This document shows, piece by piece, positions 30,631 through 39,550 of a stretch of DNA of 40,850 bases. A model generated the notes under the pieces. The model had not been told where the DNA came from. It saw only the letters and a program-made list of their open reading frames with translations, and did not search any database. The stretch is taken from positions 1 through 40,850 of the IMG/VR virus record IMGVR_UViG_3300009128_000048. One strand, given 5' to 3'. Both the position numbers and the translations under genes were made by a program. How positions within the stretch are numbered: the first letter of the stretch is position 1; each line of letters begins with the position of its first letter. Origin of the DNA: a virus.

Positions 30631-31073
30631 TGCTAACTTTTAAATTAGATGATAGGAAGGCAAAGAGAGTGCTAAGGAATTTAAATAAAGGAATATCTGA
30701 TTTCAAACCAGCATTAGAATTGACAAGGAGATATCAGCTTAAAGAAATTGAAAACCAATACAAAACAGAGGGTAGCAATATCCTTGGGAGTAAATGGCAA
30801 TCCCTGAAGAGAAGAACTATATTGGCAAGGATCAGAGCAGGATTTGGGGCAGGACCAATATTGACTGCTAGTGGCAAAATGAGAAAGTCTCATAGAAAAA
30901 AAGTTTTGAACAAGAACACACTTGGAATTGAGAATACTGCATCTTACTACAAATACCACCAGCAAGGCTCAAAAAGGATTCCTCAAAGGCAAGTTGTTGG
31001 GCACTCAAATAAAATGATTAAGGATGTTGTAGATATATTCGTAAAATACTTAAGAAAAATAATGCAATCATAA
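30630..31073 (+). CDS. Virion morphogenesis/tail completion protein (Mu gpG-like)
   Basis: The 147-residue basic protein has the gpG/phage virion morphogenesis pattern: ILGSKWQSLKRRTILARIRA, then PILTASGKMRKSHRKKV and ASYYKYHQQGSKRIPQRQVV. In Mu this protein joins head to tail. It shares one nucleotide with the previous stop (TAATG) and is followed directly by the tail terminator candidate. Confidence 0.85.
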   Translation: MLTFKLDDRKAKRVLRNLNKGISDFKPALELTRRYQLKEIENQYKTEGSNILGSKWQSLKRRTILARIRAGFGAGPILTASGKMRKSHRKKVLNKNTLGIENTASYYKYHQQGSKRIPQRQVVGHSNKMIKDVVDIFVKYLRKIMQS

Positions 31074-31550
31074 ATGGATGAAATTATAACCACACTAAAG
31101 ACTTTGCTTGCAGCAGCTATGGGCAGCACATATACTTATGTGTATGGAGAAGTGAAAGTTCCAAGTGATACAGTACTCCCACTGATTGAAATAATCCCTG
31201 TATCAACTATAATAAATAGGCTTGGCACAGGAGAGTTGACTGACAATGAATTCACAGTTAGGATAAATTATAAAAATACTCTGAAGAAATTTGTAGACAA
31301 TGATACAAGTGTGACCACCTTGGCTCACATGCAAGATGCAGTCAATGTGATGGAGGATAGAAGTTCAGTGACAGGGCAACCTGATTCAGATACAATTTTA
31401 GGAACAATTCTTGACAATATTAGAATTAGCAATTATGTAGATGTGTGTCAGGACATCAGCATTGAATATGATATAAATGAATATGGGGATTCCTGGATAA
31501 CAGTTGCTTCCCTTACATTTACTGCCAAAAAGAAGACTCCAATTAATTAA
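31074..31550 (+). CDS. Tail terminator-like protein (Mu gp37-like)
   Basis: The 158-residue protein, immediately after the gpG-like gene, begins with a helical segment and has PLIEIIPVSTIINRLGTGEL then EFTVRINYKNTLKKFVDN, and SLTFTAKKKTPIN at the end. Size, position and alpha/beta pattern fit Mu gp37/DUF1834-type or lambda U-type tail terminators, which cap the tail tube. The family match is by general pattern, so confidence is moderate. Confidence 0.62.
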   Translation: MDEIITTLKTLLAAAMGSTYTYVYGEVKVPSDTVLPLIEIIPVSTIINRLGTGELTDNEFTVRINYKNTLKKFVDNDTSVTTLAHMQDAVNVMEDRSSVTGQPDSDTILGTILDNIRISNYVDVCQDISIEYDINEYGDSWITVASLTFTAKKKTPIN

Positions 31551-31567
31551 TTCTTAACCACACAATT

Positions 31568-31693
31568 ATGAAAGAAGGAACTGATTACAAGCTTATAAAA
31601 ACTAAAGACGAAGATGGCAATGTCATCAAAGTTGAAGTTGAAATGCCAAAAAAGGCTGAGAAAAAGCCTGCTAAAAATAATTTAACCAAATAA
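31568..31693 (+). CDS. Small charged protein before the tail tube gene, 41 aa
   Basis: The frame reads MKEGTDYKLIKTKDEDGNVI and ends KPAKNNLTK. TTAACC plus 8 nt precedes the ATG, and a TTAACC near its own end is 10 nt before the next start. Short charged proteins at this position are common in phages with gp36/37-type genes. Function unknown. Confidence 0.55.
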   Translation: MKEGTDYKLIKTKDEDGNVIKVEVEMPKKAEKKPAKNNLTK

Positions 31694-31697
31694 CATT

Positions 31698-33257
31698 ATG
31701 CCAAATTTCGACCCATATAGTAATTATGGTTATGCTGGATTAGTCAAAGAGACCACAGCAGGAACTGCAGTTACTCCATCGAATTATTTAAGAATTATCT
31801 CTGAGAGTCTTGCTGCTAACTATGCAACTCAACCCATCAATGAAGTAGCGGGAGACCGTGAAAGATTGAGGAGAAGTGTTGAAGGGCAGATTGAGGTCTC
31901 TGGTGATATTGAATTTTTCGTTGAACCAAAAATGATTGGTCACTTCCTAAGGTCAGTCTTGGGTGCACCAACCACCCAAACTCTAACTGCTGCAACTGCA
32001 TTTAGACATACTTTTGCTGTTGGCACTCCACTTACTTATACATTTGATGTGCAAGTGGCTGATGCTCCTTGGGTACACAGGTACTTTGGGCTATTCATAA
32101 CCAATCTTAATCTAACCAGAGAAGAGAATGCCATCAAGGCTACTGCATCGTGTGTTGCACGAAAGGCATTCACTCAAGCTAGGGTTACTACAGCTGCAAA
32201 TTCTGGAACAGCTTTAACTGTTGACCAGACAGCAGGACTAACCACATCAGATACTATTATTGTTCTTCAAAAAGAAGATGGATATACAACAGTTGCTGAA
32301 TATACAATATCAGCAATAGTAAGTGAAACTGCTTTAACTGTTAGCACGATATCCACTCAGATTGATGTAGATGATATTGTTGTCATAAAAAGATTTGCAG
32401 TCTCTCAAGCTAATTATGATATGGATGACCCTTTCACCTTTCAAGGAGGAACTCAAGTTTATGTAGGTGATGATATAGATAATACATCTGAAGAATCTAA
32501 AGAAGATATGGAATTATCTCTAGTAAATGAAGTAGAAGCTAGATATTGTTCAGGACTTGAAAGAGAAGATAGGTTTGCAGCAGATATCTTAATAAAAGGA
32601 TTTACTGCAACTGGTCAAATAACTAAATATTATGACACACAAAGTTATCTTGATAAAGTTCGCAATAATGCAGAGTTTGGATTTAGAGCATTGATGCAAG
32701 GAGAGACAGCCATTGAGGCAAATGCATCAGCAAAAGCTAGAACTTATTGGGGAACAGGTAATGGTTTTTATGTAGAGGCAAGCACTGCAGGAAAAGCTGG
32801 AAATGATATAAATGTTACTTTAGCAATTGCTGCTAATGATACTTTAGCTGCTAGTATTTCAGGGAATAATGTTCTTGTTGCACTTGCTAATACTACTGCT
32901 GCAAAAAATACTGGAACATTAATTGCTGCTGCTGTAAATGCTTTAGCAGGAGTTGATTCAGTAGTTGAAGGTACAGGTGCTACAGAATTTACTGCTGCTG
33001 TTACTAATCAAAATTTAGGAGACACAATATCAGGTTCAACTGCTGCGGTAGTTGGAAGAGATGCTAGTGAAAAACCTTATTTACAATTTGATTATGCTGC
33101 AGCATTAGCTGATAACTTCAGTGTAAACAATACAGAAGATGACATTGTAACTCAAGAGATTCCACTTATGTTCCAGAAAGATGTAGATTCCTCTGATGAC
33201 CAGAGAAAGGGATACACTGCTAAGGTGAGGCTCGTCAATGATGTTTCTGCCTATTAA
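31698..33257 (+). CDS. Major tail (tube) protein with inserted beta domains
   Basis: The 519-residue protein starts MPNFDPYSNYGYAGLVKETT and has VEGQIEVSGDIEFFVEPKMI and LGAPTTQTLTAATAFRHTFA, typical of tail tube proteins, and closes with DDIVTQEIPLMFQKDVDSSD. It is longer than a basic tube subunit. Extra beta domains occur at about 165-230 (TVDQTAGLTTSDTIIVLQKE) and about 345-455 (GNDINVTLAIAANDTLAASI), probably exposed on the tail outside. TTAACC plus 10 nt precedes the ATG, and a GC-rich hairpin follows the stop. Confidence 0.8.
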   Translation: MPNFDPYSNYGYAGLVKETTAGTAVTPSNYLRIISESLAANYATQPINEVAGDRERLRRSVEGQIEVSGDIEFFVEPKMIGHFLRSVLGAPTTQTLTAATAFRHTFAVGTPLTYTFDVQVADAPWVHRYFGLFITNLNLTREENAIKATASCVARKAFTQARVTTAANSGTALTVDQTAGLTTSDTIIVLQKEDGYTTVAEYTISAIVSETALTVSTISTQIDVDDIVVIKRFAVSQANYDMDDPFTFQGGTQVYVGDDIDNTSEESKEDMELSLVNEVEARYCSGLEREDRFAADILIKGFTATGQITKYYDTQSYLDKVRNNAEFGFRALMQGETAIEANASAKARTYWGTGNGFYVEASTAGKAGNDINVTLAIAANDTLAASISGNNVLVALANTTAAKNTGTLIAAAVNALAGVDSVVEGTGATEFTAAVTNQNLGDTISGSTAAVVGRDASEKPYLQFDYAAALADNFSVNNTEDDIVTQEIPLMFQKDVDSSDDQRKGYTAKVRLVNDVSAY

Positions 33258-33265
33258 GAAACATT

Positions 33266-33297
33266 GCTCCCCCTGCTTCATGGTGGGCAGGGGGAGC
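33266..33297 (+). promoter_or_regulatory. GC-rich 11-bp hairpin after the tail tube gene
   Basis: GCTCCCCCTGC (33266-33276) pairs perfectly with GCAGGGGGAGC (33287-33297) around a 10-nt loop. It is the most GC-rich stretch here and has no T-run after it. It mirrors the hairpin after the head genes, so both may stabilise highly expressed mRNAs or attenuate. Confidence 0.55.
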
Positions 33298-33340
33298 TAA
33301 AGCCAACACCATGAATTTTATATCATAATTTATAAACACC

Positions 33341-33664
33341 ATGAGTAAATTTGTAACAGATAAATTAACCAAAATTGATTTGGGTGATGGGGAATGGGTA
33401 AAAGTACCCTCAGCTGTATCATTCAATTTGGTTAGAGACTTCACCAAAGTTCAGGCTGATAGTGATATGGAGAAAAGTATGGAGATGCTAATTGTATTGG
33501 TCAAAGGTTGGAATCTTAAAGATGAAGATGATAAACCTGCAGAGCTAACTCCTGACAACTTGAAGCGATTGGACATGAAATACATCAACATCATCATCCA
33601 AGAGCTTTTAAAAATTATGGGCATTGATGATAAAAAAAAAGCAAGCAAAGGTATGCAAGGTTAG
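33341..33664 (+). CDS. Tail assembly chaperone (G-like), unshifted product
   Basis: The 107-residue protein (MSKFVTDKLTKIDLGDGEWV onward) lies between tube and tape measure genes, the place of lambda G. It has a beta-like N-terminus, then helices (SMEMLIVLVKGWNLKDED and MKYINIIIQELLKIMG). The frame ends with a run of nine A (33632-33640) and a TAG soon after. A fraction of ribosomes should shift to make the longer product in the next entry. These proteins coat the tape measure during tail assembly. Confidence 0.72.
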   Translation: MSKFVTDKLTKIDLGDGEWVKVPSAVSFNLVRDFTKVQADSDMEKSMEMLIVLVKGWNLKDEDDKPAELTPDNLKRLDMKYINIIIQELLKIMGIDDKKKASKGMQG

Positions 33665-33852
33665 AGCTAGTAGTCAAAGGAAAAGCAAGAGATTATAGTT
33701 TGCTGGACTATAGAATGTCTGAGAAGTTTGGGTTGAACTGGGCTGAACATGAGAGCAAACGCATGAATGATATTATTATGATACTGTCCATAGAAAATAA
33801 ATTGCAATCAATTAATAGCAAGTCAACTAAAAAACCATATGGCAAACACTAA
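33341..33852 (+). CDS. Frameshifted tail chaperone fusion (GT-like)
   Basis: After codon 100 a -1 shift at A-AAA-AAA (33634-33640, followed by G) moves into a frame that is open for 70 more codons (SKQRYARLELVVKGKARDYS and so on to KKPYGKH) and stops at 33850-33852, 14 nt into the tape measure gene. Total 170 residues. The added part has no start codon at its own beginning. This is the standard organisation in many siphophages and gives a GT protein made at a fixed ratio to G. The shift has not been tested here. Confidence 0.75.
33634..33640 (+). promoter_or_regulatory. Slippery heptamer for -1 frameshift
   Basis: A-AAA-AAA in the zero frame (AAA codons at 33635 and 33638) is a canonical slippery sequence, in a nine-base A run. 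No strong stimulatory hairpin is obvious in the next 40 nt, and no upstream Shine-Dalgarno stimulator exists. Confidence 0.72.
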
Positions 33853-35434
33853 GTTAGTATTAGAAACACAGGTCAAAGGAGCAAATGCCAGTGCTAAGGA
33901 AATTAAAAAGCTGGATACTGCAGTCAGTGGTCTGAAGGACAGGATCAATAAAGCATCAGGTGCCTCCAAGGCATTTGCAGCAGGCATGCTTGCTATAGCT
34001 GGTGGTGCTGCTTATCTTGGGAAAAAGGCTCTGGATGCTGCTGCTGATTTTGAACAAAGCCAAATCTCCTTCACCACAATGCTTGGAAGTGCAGAGGAGG
34101 CAGAGATACTTTTGGCTAAGCTTGCTAAATTTGCAGCAAAAACTCCATTCTCTCTAAAAGGAGTGGAGAAGACTTCAAAGCAACTATTGGCTATGGGAGG
34201 AGCAACTAAGAAAAATATGATTCCTGTGTTAAAAGCACTGGGGGATGTTTCAGCTGGGCTGAGTGTTCCTATAGAAAGATTGGCATACAACTATGGTCAG
34301 GTTGCATCACAGGGGAAATTGACAGGGAAAGAGCTGAAGGACTTTGCAATTGCTGGTGTGCCATTGATTGGGCAACTTGCCAAACAGCTTGGAAAATCAA
34401 GAACTGAAATACAGAAGATGGTATCTGCAGGAAAGATAGGATTTGATGATGTGGAGCAAGCATTTAGAGACATGTCATCAGAGGGTGGGCAGTTCAATGA
34501 CCTGATGGACAAGCAATCCAAAAGCTTGAATGGCATGATATCCAATCTTGGGGATGCTTGGGAGTTATTCTTAAGAGGAGAGGGTGCTGCACTTTTAGAT
34601 TGGGGAAAGAAATTCATTGGGTTTGCCACTCATGTGGTTGAAAATATCCTTCCTAAATGGATTATATTTATAAAAGCATTGTCTGCAGAATTTCAGGAAA
34701 ACAAACTTGCCTTGGCTATATTGGTTGGAGTTATTGGGGGTGCACTGATTCCTGTTATATGGTCAGCAGTGGCAGCAGCAGGTGCACTATTCGTAGCTCT
34801 TGCTCCATTCATGTTGGCAGGTGCTGCTATTGCAGGATTGGTGGCAGGAATATGGTGGATAGCAACTAACTGGGACAAGGTTAAAGCAAAGCTGTCTGCA
34901 ACATGGGATAAAATGAGTGTGGGATTAAAAACATGGATAAGAGTGACTGTGGGGATATTAACCTTTGGTATGTCAGAGGTGATAGGAGTGCTTATTAAGC
35001 ACAAAGATGCAATCATAGAGGCATTTGTTAGTGGGTTCAGAAAAGCAAAAGAAACCATAGTGAATATTCTAGATGCTGCTGCAAAACGAATAGCATCATT
35101 TGTTGGGTATGTAAAATCTGCATTTGAGTCAATCAAAAATCCGATAGGTGCACTGCTTCCTGGATATACTGCTGCTGTTCAAAGTGCAGGAAAATCATTT
35201 GGAGAATGGGTAAGGGGAGAAAGAGCTGATGGTGGTCCTGTTGAGGCAGGCAGTCCATACTTGGTAGGTGAGAATGGTCCTGAAACATTTGTCCCTAGCA
35301 GGAATGGAACCATTGTCCCAAATGGGGCAGGGGGAGTTACCATAAACATCCAAACAATGATAGGTGAGGAATCCTTTGCAGAGCAAATGGGAGATATGAT
35401 CGTTAAGCGTTTAGCAGGTAATGTATTTATTTAA
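33839..35434 (+). CDS. Tape measure protein
   Basis: The 531-residue protein begins with a helical N-terminus (TQVKGANASAKEIKKLDTAV), followed by the TP901-type tape-measure block FEQSQISFTTMLGSAEEAEI, KTPFSLKGVEKTSKQLLAMG and LAYNYGQVASQGKLTGKELK. Then come hydrophobic segments (about 285-345) and a C-terminus with ADGGPVEAGSPYLVGENGPE, which is common in tape measures. At the usual 0.15 nm per residue this gives a tail of roughly 80 nm. It directly follows the chaperone frameshift region, as expected. Confidence 0.88.
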   Translation: MANTKLVLETQVKGANASAKEIKKLDTAVSGLKDRINKASGASKAFAAGMLAIAGGAAYLGKKALDAAADFEQSQISFTTMLGSAEEAEILLAKLAKFAAKTPFSLKGVEKTSKQLLAMGGATKKNMIPVLKALGDVSAGLSVPIERLAYNYGQVASQGKLTGKELKDFAIAGVPLIGQLAKQLGKSRTEIQKMVSAGKIGFDDVEQAFRDMSSEGGQFNDLMDKQSKSLNGMISNLGDAWELFLRGEGAALLDWGKKFIGFATHVVENILPKWIIFIKALSAEFQENKLALAILVGVIGGALIPVIWSAVAAAGALFVALAPFMLAGAAIAGLVAGIWWIATNWDKVKAKLSATWDKMSVGLKTWIRVTVGILTFGMSEVIGVLIKHKDAIIEAFVSGFRKAKETIVNILDAAAKRIASFVGYVKSAFESIKNPIGALLPGYTAAVQSAGKSFGEWVRGERADGGPVEAGSPYLVGENGPETFVPSRNGTIVPNGAGGVTINIQTMIGEESFAEQMGDMIVKRLAGNVFI

Positions 35435-37842
35435 TGTATATATTTATAAATGACACAGATAGGACTTCCAGTGTGGTTAGAAATTCAGTTGTCATATTGG
35501 ATGAATTGCAAGAAAGAGTAAACTCTGCCACATTAAAAGTATTTGGCTTTAGCCCATCTCAATATCAGGAGATTCGGATATTTGACGGGCATGAAATATT
35601 ATCAACTACAGCAAATAGTGTAACCCTTAGAAAAACTTATAAAAGTAATCTTGAAACTAATTTATTTAGAGTGGGAGACACTGTATATGTGGCATTAAAT
35701 GAAAGTGATGAAGAAAGTGGAACTATATCAACCTTAACTGATGATAGTGATAATTTAAAAATCACATTCTCAGCAAATTTTAGCAGTACACCAGCTCAGG
35801 ATGAACTCTGTGGAAAATTAAAGTTTGCAGGAAATATAATTGATATTAAAGATAGGAATATATCTAAATTACCCAATTTGGAATATCATATTAAATGTTT
35901 AGATTATACTCGTGTGTTTGATAAGAAATTAATTAATGATACTTATGAAGATAGAAGTGCTAGATATATTGTAAATGACTTTTGTAATGTTACTGTGAAT
36001 AAGAATCAAATTATTGATGATATGGAATATGCTAATAATGGAGCCATACAAGCAGAATGGGGTGAAAGTGTAGATGGTGACAATCCAACAATTGATGCTA
36101 GCAATTTTAAAGAAGGAGACACAGCAGGAACTTTTCCATGGACATTTGCTGCTGGGTCTTCTAATTTTTTATCATCTCCAACTCAAACTGATATTTCTGA
36201 TTTTACAGGAGTCGCAAGTGGTTTTCCTACAAAAGGAGTAATTGGGCTTTGGTATAAATTTAGTGATTATACAAATGTTTCTGTTATGAGAGTACAGATA
36301 GGAAGTGATGTTACAAATTATTATTCTTATTATATAACTCCTACAGATAATAATTGGAATTATGCTACGCTTAATATGAAGTCTCCTGATTCTACCACAG
36401 GTACTCCTGTTTGGACTGCGGTTGATTGGTTAAGATTACGAGTATTGGAGACAGCTAGTGGTAATGTGAAGGTAGATGGAATACGTATTTTAGAAGAAGA
36501 GCATTTCAAACACTTTCCTTATATTGAAGCATCATCTGATTTTGATGACTTTAGAATACCACGAGTAAAGCCTACAGAAGCACTCCAAAGACTGTCTGAT
36601 GAACTCTCTTGGTATTGGTATATAGATTATAATAGATACATTCATTTATTTCCTCAAGTTAAGAATCAAGCTCCCTTCGATTTAACTGCGACATCTGATA
36701 ATTTTAATAATTTACAAATTACTGAAGATGTTAGTAGACTTGTTAATAGGCAAGTTGTAAAAGGTGGGGATGAAACAAGTGAAGATAAATATTCACAAGT
36801 TATTGAGGGTGATAGTATAAAAAGAGAATGGATATTAAAAAATAAATTTAAAAATCTTGAAGTTGAATTAGATGATGGCAGTGTTACTGATACTACAGAA
36901 GCAGGAACTACTACTACAACAATTAATGCGACTGGACATAATTTAACAGTTGGTGATTATATAGTTAATCGTACAAGAGCAAATGCAGTTAGAAAAGTTT
37001 TAACTACACCTACTGCTGACCAATTCACTGTTGACCTTGTAACTGCTCAGACAAATGGAGATACATTTTCAACTTTTGTTGCTCAGAATGTTGGTGTTGA
37101 AGGATTAGAATCAGAAATAGGAAATGATTATATGTCTAATTTTAATGAGAAGTCTATTAGGTCTACTGAGTTGGAAGCAACTTTAGATTCAGGAGATTTC
37201 TTGATGTTTAGGTATAATGAGGTATTTCCTATATTAGTTCAGAGAACTGAGAATATTTCTGTAACATCAATGCAAGATACTCTTGGTTATTCAGATGGAA
37301 TATTTGATGGACAACCAATAGTTGATAGAACTTTAAAAACAATTGCAGAAGCACGAAAAGTTGCTGAAGCTCAGTTGAACAAATATTCAAATGCAATTAT
37401 AACTGCCACATTTACCACAACTCAAGAAGGATTGGAAAGTGGTCAATTGATAACAATCACTGATACAACAACTAGTGCAAGAAATATTGACCAAGATTTT
37501 TTAATTCAAAAAGTGCAATTAAAGCAAGTAGAACAAGGAGAAAATATCTATAAAGTAACAGCTAGTAGTCTTTTATATGGGATGATGGAATTATTACAGC
37601 AGTTACTTAAAAGCAGACGTAAACTTGATATAGAGGAAGATGCTAGAATTGATAATATAGAAGATGCTTTTGAAACTATAACAATTACTGATGTAGTTAC
37701 TGATGAAGTAGATGATAATAAACAATCTGAAACAGTAACAATAGCTGATATTATTTCTGAAGAAACTGTATTTACACCACCATTTGTATATGAACCAGAT
37801 GGAGCAAGTGTTTCAAGGTATAATTTAGCATCTTATTCATAA
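35434..37842 (+). CDS. Baseplate hub/tail tip protein
   Basis: The 802-residue protein follows the tape measure, the place of distal tail or hub proteins. N-terminal 1-160 is beta-rich (RDTSSVVRNSV-like strands then TLRKTYKSNLETNLFRVGDT). Residues about 195-350 look like an inserted jelly-roll carbohydrate-binding domain (GVIGLWYKFSDYTNVSVMRV, then RLRVLETASGNVKVDGIRIL). The hub core continues with PTEALQRLSDELSWYWYIDY. Around residues 485-550 a small beta insert occurs (TTTTTINATGHNLTVGDYIV). The C-terminal 80 residues are acidic, probably linking to fibres. The family is not certain. It overlaps the tape measure gene by 1 nt. Confidence 0.65.
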   Translation: MYIFINDTDRTSSVVRNSVVILDELQERVNSATLKVFGFSPSQYQEIRIFDGHEILSTTANSVTLRKTYKSNLETNLFRVGDTVYVALNESDEESGTISTLTDDSDNLKITFSANFSSTPAQDELCGKLKFAGNIIDIKDRNISKLPNLEYHIKCLDYTRVFDKKLINDTYEDRSARYIVNDFCNVTVNKNQIIDDMEYANNGAIQAEWGESVDGDNPTIDASNFKEGDTAGTFPWTFAAGSSNFLSSPTQTDISDFTGVASGFPTKGVIGLWYKFSDYTNVSVMRVQIGSDVTNYYSYYITPTDNNWNYATLNMKSPDSTTGTPVWTAVDWLRLRVLETASGNVKVDGIRILEEEHFKHFPYIEASSDFDDFRIPRVKPTEALQRLSDELSWYWYIDYNRYIHLFPQVKNQAPFDLTATSDNFNNLQITEDVSRLVNRQVVKGGDETSEDKYSQVIEGDSIKREWILKNKFKNLEVELDDGSVTDTTEAGTTTTTINATGHNLTVGDYIVNRTRANAVRKVLTTPTADQFTVDLVTAQTNGDTFSTFVAQNVGVEGLESEIGNDYMSNFNEKSIRSTELEATLDSGDFLMFRYNEVFPILVQRTENISVTSMQDTLGYSDGIFDGQPIVDRTLKTIAEARKVAEAQLNKYSNAIITATFTTTQEGLESGQLITITDTTTSARNIDQDFLIQKVQLKQVEQGENIYKVTASSLLYGMMELLQQLLKSRRKLDIEEDARIDNIEDAFETITITDVVTDEVDDNKQSETVTIADIISEETVFTPPFVYEPDGASVSRYNLASYS

Positions 37843-37869
37843 ATTTAATTTTTAATATATAATACAATT

Positions 37870-38349
37870 ATGAACAAAAATGATGGAATAAAATTAAAAG
37901 GTCATTATCATATTGAGATTCATGATGAAAAAACAGGTGAATTAAAAAGAACTTATGATTATGACAATTTAATAACCACAGTAGGTTTAACAGCTTTTGC
38001 TGCACAAATGGCAGGAGACCAAACAACTGATATTGGTGACAATTTATATATAGCAGTTGGTAGTGATGCAACAGCTCCAGTAATAGGTAATACAACACTA
38101 GGAACTGAAGTTGCAAGAAAAGCAGTTGGTTCAACTGCATTTTCAGGAGCAGTAACAACTAATGTAGTATTTTTTGCTGCTACAGAAGCAACTGGAACTC
38201 ATAGAGAATTTGGAATGTTTGGAGATGGTAATGCTGCTACTGCTAGTGCTGCTGCTGATTCAGGAATTTTATATTCACACGTTGCTGCTAATGTTACAGT
38301 GGCAGCAAGTGAAACTTTAACAGTATCCTTTCAATTAACTTTTAGCTAA
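37870..38349 (+). CDS. Tail fibre-like protein, 159 aa
   Basis: The protein begins MNKNDGIKLKGHYHIEIHDE and has NLITTVGLTAFAAQMAG then LYIAVGSDATAPVIGNTTLG, a pattern known from small phage tail proteins after the hub (DNLITxxGL, then VGSGTTAP). It is mostly beta. It likely attaches to the tail tip or fibre. A preceding TATAAT at 37857-37862 is an AT-rich coincidence or weak promoter. Confidence 0.65.
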   Translation: MNKNDGIKLKGHYHIEIHDEKTGELKRTYDYDNLITTVGLTAFAAQMAGDQTTDIGDNLYIAVGSDATAPVIGNTTLGTEVARKAVGSTAFSGAVTTNVVFFAATEATGTHREFGMFGDGNAATASAAADSGILYSHVAANVTVAASETLTVSFQLTFS

Positions 38350-38364
38350 TAACTTTTATAAAAT

Positions 38365-38970
38365 ATGTCTTTAATAAATAGTTCTGATGTTAGTGCAGGT
38401 GATGACATAAATGCAGTTGACCATAATCTTTTACGTGATGATATAGGTTATGCTGCACCAACTGGTATTATGAATCCTTATGCAGGTACGACTGCTCCAT
38501 CTGGATGGGTAATATGTACAGGTTTAACTCTTGGTAATGCTGCATCTGGTGCATCAGGTAGGGCAAATGCAGATACTGAATCTTTGTTTACTTTATTGTG
38601 GGATAGTTTTGCAGATGCTCAATTAGCTGTTAGTGGTGGTCGTGGTGCTAATGCTGCTGCAGATTATGCAGCAAATAAAACAATTGAAATACCTGACTTA
38701 CAAGAAAGAATGCCTGTTGGATATAAAAATGCAGGAACCTTCGATCCAATTGGTGATACTGCTGGTACTGAAACTCATACATTACTTACTGCTGAAATGC
38801 CAGCTCATACACATACAATAAATGTATACAATGCTGGTGGTACAGGTTTTGCTTATAACGGAACATCAACTACTTTAACAGGCACACCAGCTACATCTTC
38901 AACTGGTGGTGGTGGAGCTCATAATAATTTACAACCCTACTTCGTATCTACATATATAATTAAACTTTAA
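38365..38970 (+). CDS. Tail collar-domain fibre protein
   Basis: The 201-residue protein has the phage tail collar pattern: GIMNPYAGTTAPSGWVICTG (34-53), IEIPDLQERMPVGYKN, then LLTAEMPAHTHTINVY and NLQPYFVSTYIIKL at the end. Collar domains occur at fibre tips and in receptor-binding proteins. ATAACT plus 10 nt precedes the start. It has no signal peptide, unlike the cassette at 22-29 kb. Confidence 0.82.
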   Translation: MSLINSSDVSAGDDINAVDHNLLRDDIGYAAPTGIMNPYAGTTAPSGWVICTGLTLGNAASGASGRANADTESLFTLLWDSFADAQLAVSGGRGANAAADYAANKTIEIPDLQERMPVGYKNAGTFDPIGDTAGTETHTLLTAEMPAHTHTINVYNAGGTGFAYNGTSTTLTGTPATSSTGGGGAHNNLQPYFVSTYIIKL

Positions 38971-38974
38971 TAAT

Positions 38975-39550
38975 ATGAGAATAGGCTTAATAGCTGGTCA
39001 TCATCGAGCGTTCTGGTATCACTGGAGAGATCCTGGTGTATTGCCTAGTGTGAATGTTAAGCATCAAATTGCTCTAAAATATCCTGATGAGCCTATTATT
39101 AATGAGCACCACGAGGCTGAGAAATTAGTTTTACGAGCAAATTTTCAATACAGTGGTAAGGGAAAAATGCTTTTGTGTCCTTTTATATATGATCTTGGAC
39201 AAAAAAAGAAGTGGGTGGAAAAAAACAAAATAGACTGGATCATTTCAGTGCATCTCAATTCAGATAAATATAGAAGTGAACATGCAGATGGATTTGAGAT
39301 ATGGGTCAACCACAAGGACATAGCTGCTCGGATAAAAGCTCAGAAGGCTTGCAGGCTTGCAGCTAATACACTTGGGATGAGGAATAGAGGAGTCAAATAT
39401 TCTGGCAATCTCTACATACTCCACACACAGGCACATGAATTGTTATTGGAAGTAGGATTTATCAATAATTCTGATGACATGATTAAGATGAGGGAAAAAG
39501 GAGTGCAGGCTATAATTGATGTGATGAAGCATGTGGCTAGAAACAATTGA
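38975..39550 (+). CDS. N-acetylmuramoyl-L-alanine amidase endolysin (Amidase_3)
   Basis: The 191-residue protein has the zinc amidase pattern: IGLIAGHHRAFWYHWRDPGV with the first His, NEHHEAEKL with Glu, IISVHLNSD with His/Asn, and LLLEVGFINNSDDM with the catalytic Glu. It cleaves the amide bond between muramic acid and the peptide stem. It has no signal peptide and so needs a holin, presumably the pair at 29425-29831, 9 kb away. Its last 14 nt overlap the convergent HNH gene, and I see no terminator between them. Confidence 0.9.
   Translation: MRIGLIAGHHRAFWYHWRDPGVLPSVNVKHQIALKYPDEPIINEHHEAEKLVLRANFQYSGKGKMLLCPFIYDLGQKKKWVEKNKIDWIISVHLNSDKYRSEHADGFEIWVNHKDIAARIKAQKACRLAANTLGMRNRGVKYSGNLYILHTQAHELLLEVGFINNSDDMIKMREKGVQAIIDVMKHVARNN

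Noticed and set aside
29836-37842. Contractile tail
   Set aside because: No sheath gene is present, and the tube, G/GT and tape measure order fits a siphovirus.
37857-37862. TATAAT before the 159-aa tail protein
   Set aside because: No -35 box of the phage type lies 16-18 nt upstream, and the gap is simply AT-rich.
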